From VRUE01 sp963718775 (GTDB lineage Bacteria > Actinomycetota > Thermoleophilia > Solirubrobacterales > 70-9), in contig OY970377.1 in NCBI GenBank assembly GCA_963718775.1, forward strand, positions 1,860,001-1,924,000: a stretch of DNA of 64,000 nucleotides. The letters are read 5' to 3'. Of this stretch, positions 44,511-52,700 are shown in pieces (position 1 is the stretch's first letter; each line of letters starts with the position of its first letter). Below the pieces are notes generated by a model. The model saw only the letters and a program-made list of their open reading frames with translations. It was not told the origin of the DNA and did no database searches. A program made the translations under genes and the position numbers.

Positions 44511-45199
44511 AGCCGAAGCTCACCTACGCCAACGTCACCTCGACCCTGGCGCTCTTCATCGCCCTGACCGGAGCGACCGCTTTCGCGGCGACCAAGATCC
44601 CCGACAACTCGGTAGGGGAGTTCCAACTGCGCTCCGGGGCGATCACCGCCAAGAAGATCAGAAAGAACGCCGTCACCGCTCCCAAGATCAAGGCCGAAGC
44701 GATCAAGCAGGGCAAGCTCGCCAATGGTTCCGTCACCGCGGCGAAGATGACCCAGGGCTCTGTGGCGGCCTCCTCGATCCAGGAAGGATCAGTGACCAAC
44801 GCAAAGCTCGCCCCAGAGGCCGTAACCGGGGACAAGGCGCTGGAGTCGACCTTCTCGCAAGTCCCCTCCGCATCGAAAGCCGACTTCGCCACCAACGCGG
44901 AATCAGGCAACCCACCGGCATTCGCCGCGATCTCCTCCGAAGCGACGATCGACTCCTCCCAGTCCAAGGGCATCGCCTCGGTCAAAGAGGGGACCCTCGG
45001 GGGGATCTACTGCGTGGCGGCCAACGGCTTCAACCCCAGAGGCGCTCTTGTCACTCCCCGCTTCACCGGCGAAGGCGACGTCACCGCTTACGCGCGGGTG
45101 GGAGGGACCACGGACTGCCCGGCTCCACTGGTCGAGGTGCAGACCTTCGACGGTGGGATGCGGACCAAAGAGCCGTTCTACGTGGCGCTTTATCGGTAG
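44507..45199 (+). CDS. secreted decapeptide-repeat fibre-like protein
   Basis: 230 residues. The N-terminus KPKLTYANVTSTLALFIALT is an export signal of a type frequent in Thermoleophilia. Residues 34-113 are eight consecutive ten-residue units of form (G/N/E)-(A/S)-(I/V)-T-x-x-K-(I/L/M)-x-x, such as GAITAKKIRK, NAVTAPKIKA, GSVTAAKMTQ and GSVTNAKLAP. The regular period suggests a beta-solenoid or trimeric fibre stalk. The C-terminal 90 residues form a small domain with two cysteines (IYCVAAN, TDCPAPL). It is the last gene of the module A operon. Confidence 0.8.
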   Translation: MKPKLTYANVTSTLALFIALTGATAFAATKIPDNSVGEFQLRSGAITAKKIRKNAVTAPKIKAEAIKQGKLANGSVTAAKMTQGSVAASSIQEGSVTNAKLAPEAVTGDKALESTFSQVPSASKADFATNAESGNPPAFAAISSEATIDSSQSKGIASVKEGTLGGIYCVAANGFNPRGALVTPRFTGEGDVTAYARVGGTTDCPAPLVEVQTFDGGMRTKEPFYVALYR

Positions 45200-45203
45200 A
45201 GCG

Positions 45204-45632
45204 TCAGCGCAGCGGATTGTGCCAGCGTAGGTCCTCGAAGCGGGAGAAGTCGGCGTCGCAGGAGCAGAGCTCGGCGCCGTGCTCGATGGCCAGCGCGGCG
45301 AGGTGGGCGTCGCTGGAGAGGTTGCCGGCGGTGCCAAGGGGGGCGAGTAGATTGCGCAGGATCGACGCGTGGCGTGGCGAGGGGTGGACGACGTCAGCCA
45401 CTGGCAGCTCCAGCCAGCCGTCGACGTAGTCGAGTGCCTCGTCGGCGCTGAGCGGATGTTCGAGCGCGACCGGGTTGGTCGAGATCCTCACGAAGCCGAG
45501 AAGGACCGCCCAGGCAAAGGCAACGGACTCCGTCCCTGAGAGTGTCGTCTCCAGCCACTCGCGAGCGTCGGAGTGTCGAGGCGAGCCTTCGTCGATTGCG
45601 TAGAGAAGGAGATTGACGTCCGGAAGCTTCAC
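45204..45632 (-). CDS. PIN-domain toxin (VapC family)
   Basis: 142 residues with the PIN start MKLPDVNLLLYAIDEGSPRH, the central Glu-less VAFAWAVLLGFVRIS typical of one VapC branch, and the acidic pair NLSSDAHLAALAIEHGAELC then SCDADFSRF. It is a predicted RNA endonuclease. It overlaps the antitoxin stop by four bases and is convergent with the fibre-like gene five bases away. Promoter and operator lie upstream of the antitoxin. Confidence 0.9.
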   Translation of the reverse strand: MKLPDVNLLLYAIDEGSPRHSDAREWLETTLSGTESVAFAWAVLLGFVRISTNPVALEHPLSADEALDYVDGWLELPVADVVHPSPRHASILRNLLAPLGTAGNLSSDAHLAALAIEHGAELCSCDADFSRFEDLRWHNPLR

Positions 45633-45889
45633 TTGCGGAGGTGGAGCTTCCGCATCGTCTCCGCGTCCTCGAGCTCGCTCGCCAGCTGTAGCGCCTTGTC
45701 GAGATTGACCCCTGGCCTTACACCGAGTTGTCGGGTTGGCACTCGGTAAGGTCGCGAGTCGACTGCCGACCCCTCCAGCCCGCGCCGCACATTCGAGTTG
45801 AGGGCCTCCTTGAAGGAGATCCCCTGCTCGTGGGCGACCTGCTTCAGCCTGGCGGCGACATCTGGGTCGAGAGTGACGGTCGTACGCAT
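45629..45889 (-). CDS. ribbon-helix-helix antitoxin (VapB family)
   Basis: 86 residues. RTTVTLDPDVAARLKQVAHE and GISFKEALNSNVRRGL are the strand and two helices of a ribbon-helix-helix DNA-binding domain. The C-terminal LDKALQLASELEDAETMRKL would bind the toxin. It precedes and overlaps the PIN toxin gene. A dyad 6-38 bases upstream of its start is the likely autoregulatory site. Confidence 0.9.
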   Translation of the reverse strand: MRTTVTLDPDVAARLKQVAHEQGISFKEALNSNVRRGLEGSAVDSRPYRVPTRQLGVRPGVNLDKALQLASELEDAETMRKLHLRK

Positions 45890-45894
45890 GAGTA

Positions 45895-45927
45895 CATCAT
45901 AACATCACCAATATTGCTGTCATGATG
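45895..45927. promoter_or_regulatory. operator-like dyad of the VapBC pair
   Basis: CATCATAAC (45,895-45,903) and GTCATGATG (45,919-45,927) are complementary at eight of nine positions across 15 AT-rich bases. The dyad lies just before the antitoxin start and touches the 3' end of the TetR gene. On the minus strand TTATGAT inside it could serve as a -10 box. Confidence 0.5.
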
Positions 45928-46599
45928 CTATGCAGCCTGCCGCGAGCGGTCCAGGATCGCGGTCAGCTCGGGGCCGAGCTCGACGAGCTGCTCGGCTTCC
46001 CCGGACGCGATCCGGGCGCCGACGAAGACCAGGGTGGCGTCGATCATCCGCTCGTCGAGGCCGGGGGGTTGAATCGTCGCGTCGTCCGGTCCCCGGCCTC
46101 GCCGCAGCATCGCGGCGAGGCGGGAGATCAGCAGCCGGCGGGCGGCGCCGATCGCGGTTGCCTCGAAGGGGGCTTGGGCGCTGAGGAGCTGGGCCAGGGT
46201 GGGCTCGGTGGCGCAGAAGGCGAGTGCGGCGTCGATCCCCACCTCCAGCGGCTCCGCTCGTGGATCCCGCGCCGAGCAGGCGGCATCGATCTCTTCGCAG
46301 AGGCGGTCGGCCGTCGCCACGTAGGCGGCAAGAGCGCAGTCCCAGAGGTTGCCGAAGTGCTTGTAGAAGGTGCTGGTCGAGACGCTGGCGCCTTCGCTGA
46401 CCTGGGTTGTGGTGAGGTTGGCGTAGCCGTGCTCGGCCAGCGCCTCGGCCAGCGCCGCGATCAGGCGCCGTCGCTGATGCTCGACGACCAGGTTGGCGGG
46501 GATGCCGTGGCGACCGGGGGGGAGGCGGCGGGGAAGGGGGGTGCCGGCCGAGAAGGGGCCGTCCGCCGGTTCGCTGGTGACGAGTCGCAGCTCGGTCAT
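45928..46599 (-). CDS. TetR-family regulator 1
   Basis: 223 residues. The helix-turn-helix is LAEHGYANLTTTQVSEGASV then STSTFYKHFGN, preceded by RLPPGRHGIPANLVVEHQRR. That LPPGRHG lead-in is shared with TetR 4 at 48,002, marking them as paralogues. The C-terminal ligand domain is helical. The start ATG at 46,599 overlaps the stop of TetR 2 by four bases (ATGA), so the two are coupled. The longer upstream frame is antisense-like and rejected. Confidence 0.88.
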   Translation of the reverse strand: MTELRLVTSEPADGPFSAGTPLPRRLPPGRHGIPANLVVEHQRRRLIAALAEALAEHGYANLTTTQVSEGASVSTSTFYKHFGNLWDCALAAYVATADRLCEEIDAACSARDPRAEPLEVGIDAALAFCATEPTLAQLLSAQAPFEATAIGAARRLLISRLAAMLRRGRGPDDATIQPPGLDERMIDATLVFVGARIASGEAEQLVELGPELTAILDRSRQAA

Positions 46600-47300
46600 T
46601 GCCCCTCGCTCTCTAGTCCGGCGCGATCGCGCTCGAGCTGCACCTTGACCTCCTCGAACTCCTCGTCCGCCGCCTGCCTGTCCAGGTATGACCCGGTGAT
46701 GAAGCGCATCAGCTCGGGCACGGCGTCCCAGACGCGGTTCTGGTCGCCCGCGGACAGCACGTCGCAAAGGCAGGCCTCGACACCGCCCACCACAAAAAGC
46801 CCAGTCGTCTCGGGCGGGGCCTGGTCGGGCTCGATATCGCCGCGGACGCTGTCGAGGGCCGTGGCGATGCGCTCAACCGCCCTCTCGTGCTCGGCTTGCA
46901 CCGCCCCGCCGGCCACATGCACCTCGATGAATAGCGCCCGGGCGATCGACGGCTGTTCGACCGCGAACTGGAAGAGCTTCATCAGGCCTGCCCGCACTCC
47001 CGCCCGCCAGCCTGGCGTCAATACGGCGGCCTCGAACAGGCTGATGCTGAGGCGGTCGATCCAGGTCGCATAGGCCTGCTCGTAGCAATCGTCGAAGCCC
47101 GAAAAATGTTCGTAGAACCGCCTGCGGTGCCCACCGCTGTATTCGAGGATCGTGCGCACCGAAGCCGCCCGGTAGCCGAGCTCGCCGATCGCGTGCAGCG
47201 CCCCTTCCATCTCTCCCTCGCGCACCGTCTCATCGGGCGTCGGAGCTGTCGTCTCGACGTGGAGCGCCTCCCTGGCTGCCGCGCACGCTTCTGGTCGCAT
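46596..47300 (-). CDS. TetR-family regulator 2
   Basis: 234 residues. The N-terminal DNA-binding segment (MEGALHAIGELGYRAASVRT, then GGHRRRFYEHFSGFDDCYEQ) fits TetR, with a less standard turn. A ligand domain of about 170 residues follows. It heads a two-gene unit with TetR 1 and diverges from TetR 3 across 109 AT-richer bases. There is no enzyme or transporter gene in the unit, so targets must lie elsewhere, possibly the flanking surface-protein modules. Confidence 0.82.
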   Translation of the reverse strand: MRPEACAAAREALHVETTAPTPDETVREGEMEGALHAIGELGYRAASVRTILEYSGGHRRRFYEHFSGFDDCYEQAYATWIDRLSISLFEAAVLTPGWRAGVRAGLMKLFQFAVEQPSIARALFIEVHVAGGAVQAEHERAVERIATALDSVRGDIEPDQAPPETTGLFVVGGVEACLCDVLSAGDQNRVWDAVPELMRFITGSYLDRQAADEEFEEVKVQLERDRAGLESEGQ

Positions 47301-47409
47301 TGCGGTGCTCTCCTTGTGCGAGCTTCACCCGGTTCTCCGGGCCTCCGTATAAAAACTACTCCTTTTTTTCCGGATATGAAATCTTTTTAAGAAGAGCTAT
47401 CCTCGGCTC

Positions 47410-48009
47410 ATGCAGTACCTCTCGCAACGACTTGCCTCGGAGTCGACGAAGACGCGGGACGAAGGGCGGCTCCGGGCCCCGATCGCGTCGAGCCAGCGCG
47501 AGCGGATCCTCGTCGCCACCGGGGCCTTGGTCGCCGAGAAGGGCTGCGCCAAGACCTCGATCGAAGCGATCGTCAAGCGGGCCGGCGTCTCCTCGGTCAC
47601 CTTCTACGAGCACTTCGCCGACAAGGAAGAGTGCTTCGTCGCTGCCTTCGACCGGGCGGTGGGGGAGATGCGGGTGGAGCTGGCTGCCGCGGCGCCGGCC
47701 GCGCTGCCCTGGGACGAGCGGGTGCGGGCTGGGTTGGCGGCGATGCTGGCGGCAATCGACGCAGACCCGCCGCGGGCGCGGCTCTGCTTCGTCGAGGCGC
47801 AACAGGGCGGGCCGCGGCTGAGCGCCCACTACGAGGCGGCGCTCGACGCCGTCGCCGACGAGCTTTCCGATTCGCTTGGCCAGGCGATCGTCGGCGGGTT
47901 GGCTTGGCTGGTACGTGAGCGGCTCGAGCTGGGCGGGGGAGAAGGCGTGCAGGACCTTCTGCCGAGGATGACGGAGATCGTCCTCGACCCCTACCTCGCT
48001 CATGGCTGA
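47410..48009 (+). CDS. TetR-family regulator 3
   Basis: 199 residues. The helix-turn-helix is GALVAEKGCAKTSIEAIVKR then AGVSSVTFYEHFADKEECF, a textbook TetR pattern. The ligand domain is Ala/Leu-rich. It diverges from TetR 2 and its stop overlaps the ATG of TetR 4 by eight bases. The intergenic region contains the tracts CTTTTTTTCC and CTTTTTAAG, but I cannot define clear operators. Confidence 0.88.
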   Translation: MQYLSQRLASESTKTRDEGRLRAPIASSQRERILVATGALVAEKGCAKTSIEAIVKRAGVSSVTFYEHFADKEECFVAAFDRAVGEMRVELAAAAPAALPWDERVRAGLAAMLAAIDADPPRARLCFVEAQQGGPRLSAHYEAALDAVADELSDSLGQAIVGGLAWLVRERLELGGGEGVQDLLPRMTEIVLDPYLAHG

Positions 48010-48670
48010 ATCGGCACGAGACCTCGCTTCGGGCAAGGACCGCCTGCCGCCCGGCCGGCACGGCCTCTCGCCTGAATTCATCGCCGAGAACCAGCGTGAG
48101 CGGCTGCTCAACGGCGTCGTCGAGGCGGTCGCCGAGCACGGCTACAACGCGACCACGATCGGTCGCATCACCGATGCGGCGAAGGTCTCGCGCCGCACCT
48201 TCTACGAGTACTTCCGGGGCAAGGAGGACTGCTTCCTGGCCGCCTACGCGATGATCGACGAGCACGTGCGCGGCTCGATGCTGGCGGCCGGCGACCCGGC
48301 GGAGCCCTGGCCCGAGCAGGTACGGGCGCGGCTCGCGGCGCTGCTCGAAGTGCTCTCCCGCGACGCCGCTGTCGCCCGTTTCCTTCTCACCGAGCCGCTT
48401 GCGGCGGGGGGCGAGCTGGCGGCCCGCTATCGCGACGCGATGCAGCTGCTGGCCGAGACGATCCGCCCCCAGGCCGGCCCCTCGGAAGTGGACGTCGAAG
48501 TCCGCGACCAGGTCCTCATGGGAGGCATCGCCACGCTGATCGCCCGCCGCCTCAACGCCGGCGAAGCCGAGCGCCTCTCCGACCTGCTCCCCGACCTCGT
48601 CGAGCTCGCCCTCGCCCCCTATATCGGCCGTGACGAGGCCCGCCGCTTCGCCCGCGAGGCCGCCATTTAG
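48002..48670 (+). CDS. TetR-family regulator 4
   Basis: 222 residues. RLPPGRHGLSPEFIAENQRE leads into the helix-turn-helix VAEHGYNATTIGRITDAAKV then SRRTFYEYFRGKEDCF. It is the closest relative of TetR 1 within the window. It overlaps TetR 3 by eight bases, and its stop is only 32 bases before the promoter of collagen-like gene B, making that module a plausible target. Confidence 0.88.
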   Translation: MAESARDLASGKDRLPPGRHGLSPEFIAENQRERLLNGVVEAVAEHGYNATTIGRITDAAKVSRRTFYEYFRGKEDCFLAAYAMIDEHVRGSMLAAGDPAEPWPEQVRARLAALLEVLSRDAAVARFLLTEPLAAGGELAARYRDAMQLLAETIRPQAGPSEVDVEVRDQVLMGGIATLIARRLNAGEAERLSDLLPDLVELALAPYIGRDEARRFAREAAI

Positions 48671-48701
48671 AGCCGCTTCCCTTCATTTCGAAAACTAGTA
48701 C

Positions 48702-48730
48702 TTGCATTCAGAAAACGATTCTTTTATGCT
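48702..48730 (+). promoter_or_regulatory. promoter of collagen-like gene B
   Basis: TTGCAT (48,702-48,707) and TATGCT (48,725-48,730) are spaced exactly 17 bases, in a notably AT-rich stretch following the TetR 4 gene. Transcription would begin near 48,737, just before the conserved leader hairpin. Confidence 0.55.
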
Positions 48731-48740
48731 CCCGGCATAG

Positions 48741-48834
48741 CCCGTTTGCGAAAGCGGACGGGAACAGGGACAACCGAGCCTCGAGGAAGCCGCCATGGGA
48801 AGCGGCCGGCAGAGGGGCTCACGGGACAAGGAGA
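48741..48834 (+). ncRNA. conserved structured 5' leader, copy B
   Basis: H1 is CCCGTTTGC-GAAA-GCGGACGGG (48,741-48,762, two G-U pairs). The outer stem GAGCC/GGCTC (48,776-48,780 and 48,816-48,820) encloses H2 GCCGC/GCGGC (48,789-48,806). Both GGGACA boxes (48,767 and 48,823) and AAGGAG are present. Bases 48,767-48,834 match copy A almost exactly apart from a 3-base gap and a few changes in loops. H1 differs in sequence but not in form. Confidence 0.55.
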
Positions 48835-48844
48835 AGAGATTTCA

Positions 48845-49623
48845 ATGCTCTCGCCACTACGCAACCGCTTCGGCATCCCCGGAGTCATCTCGGTGGTCGC
48901 ACTGGTTTTCGCGATGCTCGGCGGCGCCTACGCCGCCTCTGACAACTCCGGTGGTGGCAAGGCCACCGCCTCCAAGGCCGGCAAGCGCGGTCCGAGGGTC
49001 CGAAAGGCGCAACCGGCCCGGCAGGGCCAGCTGGCGCCAACGGCACGAACGGGACCAATGGCAAAGACGGCACGAACGGAAGCACCGGCCCGACCGGCCC
49101 AACGGGAACAGCTGGTGCAACGGGAGCAACAGGAGCGGCCGGTGAAGATGGTGAAGACGGTGAAACCGGCTTCACCGAAACGCTCCCCAGCGAAAAAACC
49201 GAGACGGGTGTTTGGAGCGCTGGAAAGATAGCGAACTTTGAAACCTACCCCGGGAAAGGTAACCCCATTCTCATATCGCTCTCCTTCCCGATCCCCTTGG
49301 AAGCCGGGATGGCAAAATCGCAGGTTCATCTGATTTTGAACAACGGGAAAGAATTCAACGAAGCATTCTCAGAAGTAACGTCGACGAAATGCAAAGGGAC
49401 GGTAACCGCGCCCAGTGCCGAACCGGGCAACCTCTGTATATACGCCGGCAGCTCACTGGCGGTATTGCCTGAAACGCCGGGATTCATCATTAACGGTCTC
49501 CTCGGCAGCTTCCGGACGCCTTCGAATACCGATGGCGTCGGGGTAAACGGGATGATGTTGAAGGCCATCCCGCAGTCCAACAACATAGAAGCGTACGGCA
49601 GTTGGGCGGTAACGGCTCCCTAG
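48845..49623 (+). pseudogene. collagen-like secreted protein B, one-base frameshift in the repeat
   Basis: The signal peptide LRNRFGIPGVISVVALVFAM...GGAYAA is almost identical to copy A. After GKRGPR the frame moves by -1 at CCG-AGG-G (48,992-48,998). It then reads about 20 Gly-x-y triplets (GPKGATGPAGPAGANG...) and a C-terminal domain of about 145 residues beginning ETGVWSAGKIANFETYPG and ending AYGSWAVTAP, with paired cysteines KCKGT and LCIYAG. As written the ATG frame ends in nonsense at 49,231. The break is within one or two codons of the break in copy A. The terminal domain is more diverged than the signal peptide. Confidence 0.7.
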
Positions 49624-49652
49624 TGGCCGTCACTAGACAGTAAGTCATGCAC

Positions 49653-49704
49653 GCGGATGGCGGACTCGGAGCGGCCCTATGACTCCCTCCTGGTCGCCAT
49701 CCGC
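49653..49704. terminator. 10-bp-arm hairpin before propeller gene B
   Basis: GCGGATGGCG (49,653-49,662) and its exact complement (49,695-49,704) flank 32 bases. It follows the collagen-like stop by 29 bases and ends 10 bases before the ribosome binding site AAGGAG of the next gene, matching the hairpin position in module A. Confidence 0.6.
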
Positions 49705-49726
49705 CCCTAGGGACAAGGAGAACACG

Positions 49727-52700
49727 ATGAAACACAACGTGAATCCAGCCGAACCGGCCGGATACCACCCTGAGTACCTCATTCACAGAGGCACCCTGGC
49801 CGGCTTCGTCGCTGCTCTCTTTGCCATCGTCACCATGGCCGTTCTCACGGCAGCACCCGCTGGCGCGGCGAGTCTGGCACCGGATCTGCTCACACAGTTC
49901 GGTGAAGACTGCGTGATGAAAGGTGAAAAAAGCGCCCTGGAACAGTGCAACGGCGCGGCCGGCGAAACTCAGGGTCCCGGCGGCATCGCCACCGATCCCA
50001 ACAACGGCCACGTCCTTGTCGTCGACGGGCAGTTCCGAAGGATCGACGAGTTCACTCCCTGGGGCAACTTCGTCAAGGCCTGGGGCTGGGACGTGGTCGC
50101 CAGTGGCCCGGGCGATGACGCCAGTGCCCCGGAAGACCAGTTCGAGATCTGCGTCCCCGCCAGCGGTGACGCATGCAAACCAGGGACCGCCGGTGCTGGC
50201 ACCGGACAGCTCAACTTCTCGCAGGGTGTTGCAGTCGACTCCGAAGGAGGCGTCTACGTCTTCGACCGAGACACCCACCGGGTGCAGAAGTTCGACTCAG
50301 AAGGACATTTCCTGCTGGCCTGGGGCGGTGACGTGGTCGCCCACGGCCCCGGCGACTCCGCCAACGACGAGGAACAGGAACTCGTCGTCGCTGCGACCAG
50401 CGGCAGCTTCAAGCTCAGCTTCGAAGACCCCTTCGGCGGCGGGGAAACCTCCCAGACGCCCTCCCTTCTCTATGACGCCACGGCCGCCGAAGTGCAAACC
50501 GCGCTCAACGCGTTGCCGACGATCGCCGGCAACGGCGGCTCGGTCACGGTTAGTGGCGGCCCCGGCGATGCCACCGGCTCCGCCGCCTACGTCGTCAGCT
50601 TCGAAGGCAACCTCGGCGGCGATGACGTACCCCAGCTTCAGATCGACCGCGCCAACCTCGGCCCCGCCACGATCGGCGCCAGGCTCATCTGCTCGACCAC
50701 GACCGAAGCCGCTACCGTCCAGTATGGCTGGTTGCGAAACGGCACGCCGATCTCCGGTGCCAGCTCTGCCTCCTACACGACCACCGCCGCCGACGAAGGC
50801 AAGGCAATCCAGTGCCAGATCTTCGCGGTCAACCCCAACGCCGCCGTCACCCAGGTCGCCAATCCCGTCTATGTCGCGCCGCCGGAACCGGGGATTGAGC
50901 CGCCGGTGGCCCCCAAAGAGATTGAAGCGCCATCCACTCAAGGCAACCTTGACGTCGGCACGCCCGGCGGCCCGAGTCTCTCCTGCGATCCACGCGAAGA
51001 AAACTGGGTAGGCGCCAGCTCGTTCTCCTACCGCTGGTATCGCAACGGGGTGGAAATTCCAGGCGCCAGCGGTAAAACGTATGTGACCACCGCGGCCGAT
51101 CTCGCCAGCCCGGCTGTCTTTCAGTGCGCGGTAATCGCCAGCAACGCTGGCGGCGCGGCGGCGATGGTGAGCAGGGTCTCCTCGGGATCCGGAGTCACCA
51201 GGCCCGCGCCCGATCCATCGGCGCCTGGGGTTGAATTTGGAGAAGTGACCGCGAGTATGGAACCGGTCCTCACTATGAACCAGGGCGGCGCCCCCGAGGT
51301 CTGCCGCCAAGCCGCTGGCGATGTCTGCAAGGCGGGCAACACCGGCGCCGCCAACGGCCAGTTCGCCGCGCCGCCGCGCTTTGCGGGCCCTGGCTACATC
51401 GCCACCGGCCCCGAAGACGTGATCTACGTTGGCGACAGGGAACGGATCCAGAAGTTCGACTCCGACGGAACCTACAAATCCCAGGTCGCGGTGCCGGGTG
51501 AGACGGTCAGGGCGCTGGCGGTGGCTCCGTCGGGGAATCTCTACGCTACGTACTACTGGGGAGAAGGCGGCGCCGCCAACGTCAAGCCGAACATCCGCCA
51601 ATTGAGCCCCAGCGGCTCGCCGATCTGCACGATCAAAGTAAAGAGCCCGACCGCATTGGCCACCGATTCCGCCGGCGATGTCTACTTCTTCTCGCCGGAA
51701 GCCTTCGGCGAACCTCAGGAAATCCCCGAGTACGACGCCAGTTGCGAACCGGTGACAAGCTTCGGCCACGGAGAGTTCAAAGCATCGTTCGGGATTGCCA
51801 CCAACGCGGTAGGCGACGTCTACGTCTCCAACTCAGGACAGGCGAGTTATATCCGCGCCTACGGCCCCGGCCCGGTGAGCTTCGAACCGCCTCCTCCCGC
51901 TGACCCGGTGATCGTCTCCCAGTACGCGAACTTGGTTGGCGCAGATTACGCCGAGCTAGGGGTGCAGATCAACCCTCACTTCTGGAACGACACCACCTAC
52001 TACGTTCAGTTCGGGGAAGCCGATTGCGCGACAAGCGTCTGCGCGGAGCAGCCCGCGCCGCCTGGAGCGCTACTGAGCGAAAAATCCATCAACGCGGCGG
52101 TCAGCGGCGCCCCGGTTAAATTGAGCGGCCTTAAAGCCGGGACCACCTACCACTATCGCTTCGTCGCGGTGAGCGGTGGCGGCGGCCCGGTCTACGGGCC
52201 AGACCGCAGCTTCCGCACCTACGCCGACGCTGCGCCGACGCTGCCCGACAAACGCGTGCACGAACTGGTTTCCCCGGCGGCAAAGGGGGGTGGGGAAGTG
52301 GGCGTGCCGACGGCGGCGGGCGGCGGTGCCGAACTCACGGCGGAGCCGCTGCAGGCATCCCCGTCGGGCGATGCGATCACCTACACCTCCTTCACCTCCT
52401 TCGGCGAGGACCCCGAAAGCGCGCCGGCGGCGAGCCAGTACCTCTCCAGGCGGGGTGCGCAGGTCTGGTCGACCGACAACATCAACCCGCGCTTCGAAGA
52501 AGGCTTCACCCGCGACCCGCTCGTCGGCTTCTCGTCGGACCTCTCCCACGCGGCGGTGATCGCGCTGGAACCGGAGTTGACCGAAGACGCTGCCGTCGAT
52601 GTCCCCAACATCTACCAGCGCGACAACCTGAGCGGCGCGCTTACGGCGATCACGACCGCGGCCCAGCAGCCACAGATCTCGCCTTCGCTTCAGCCCTACG

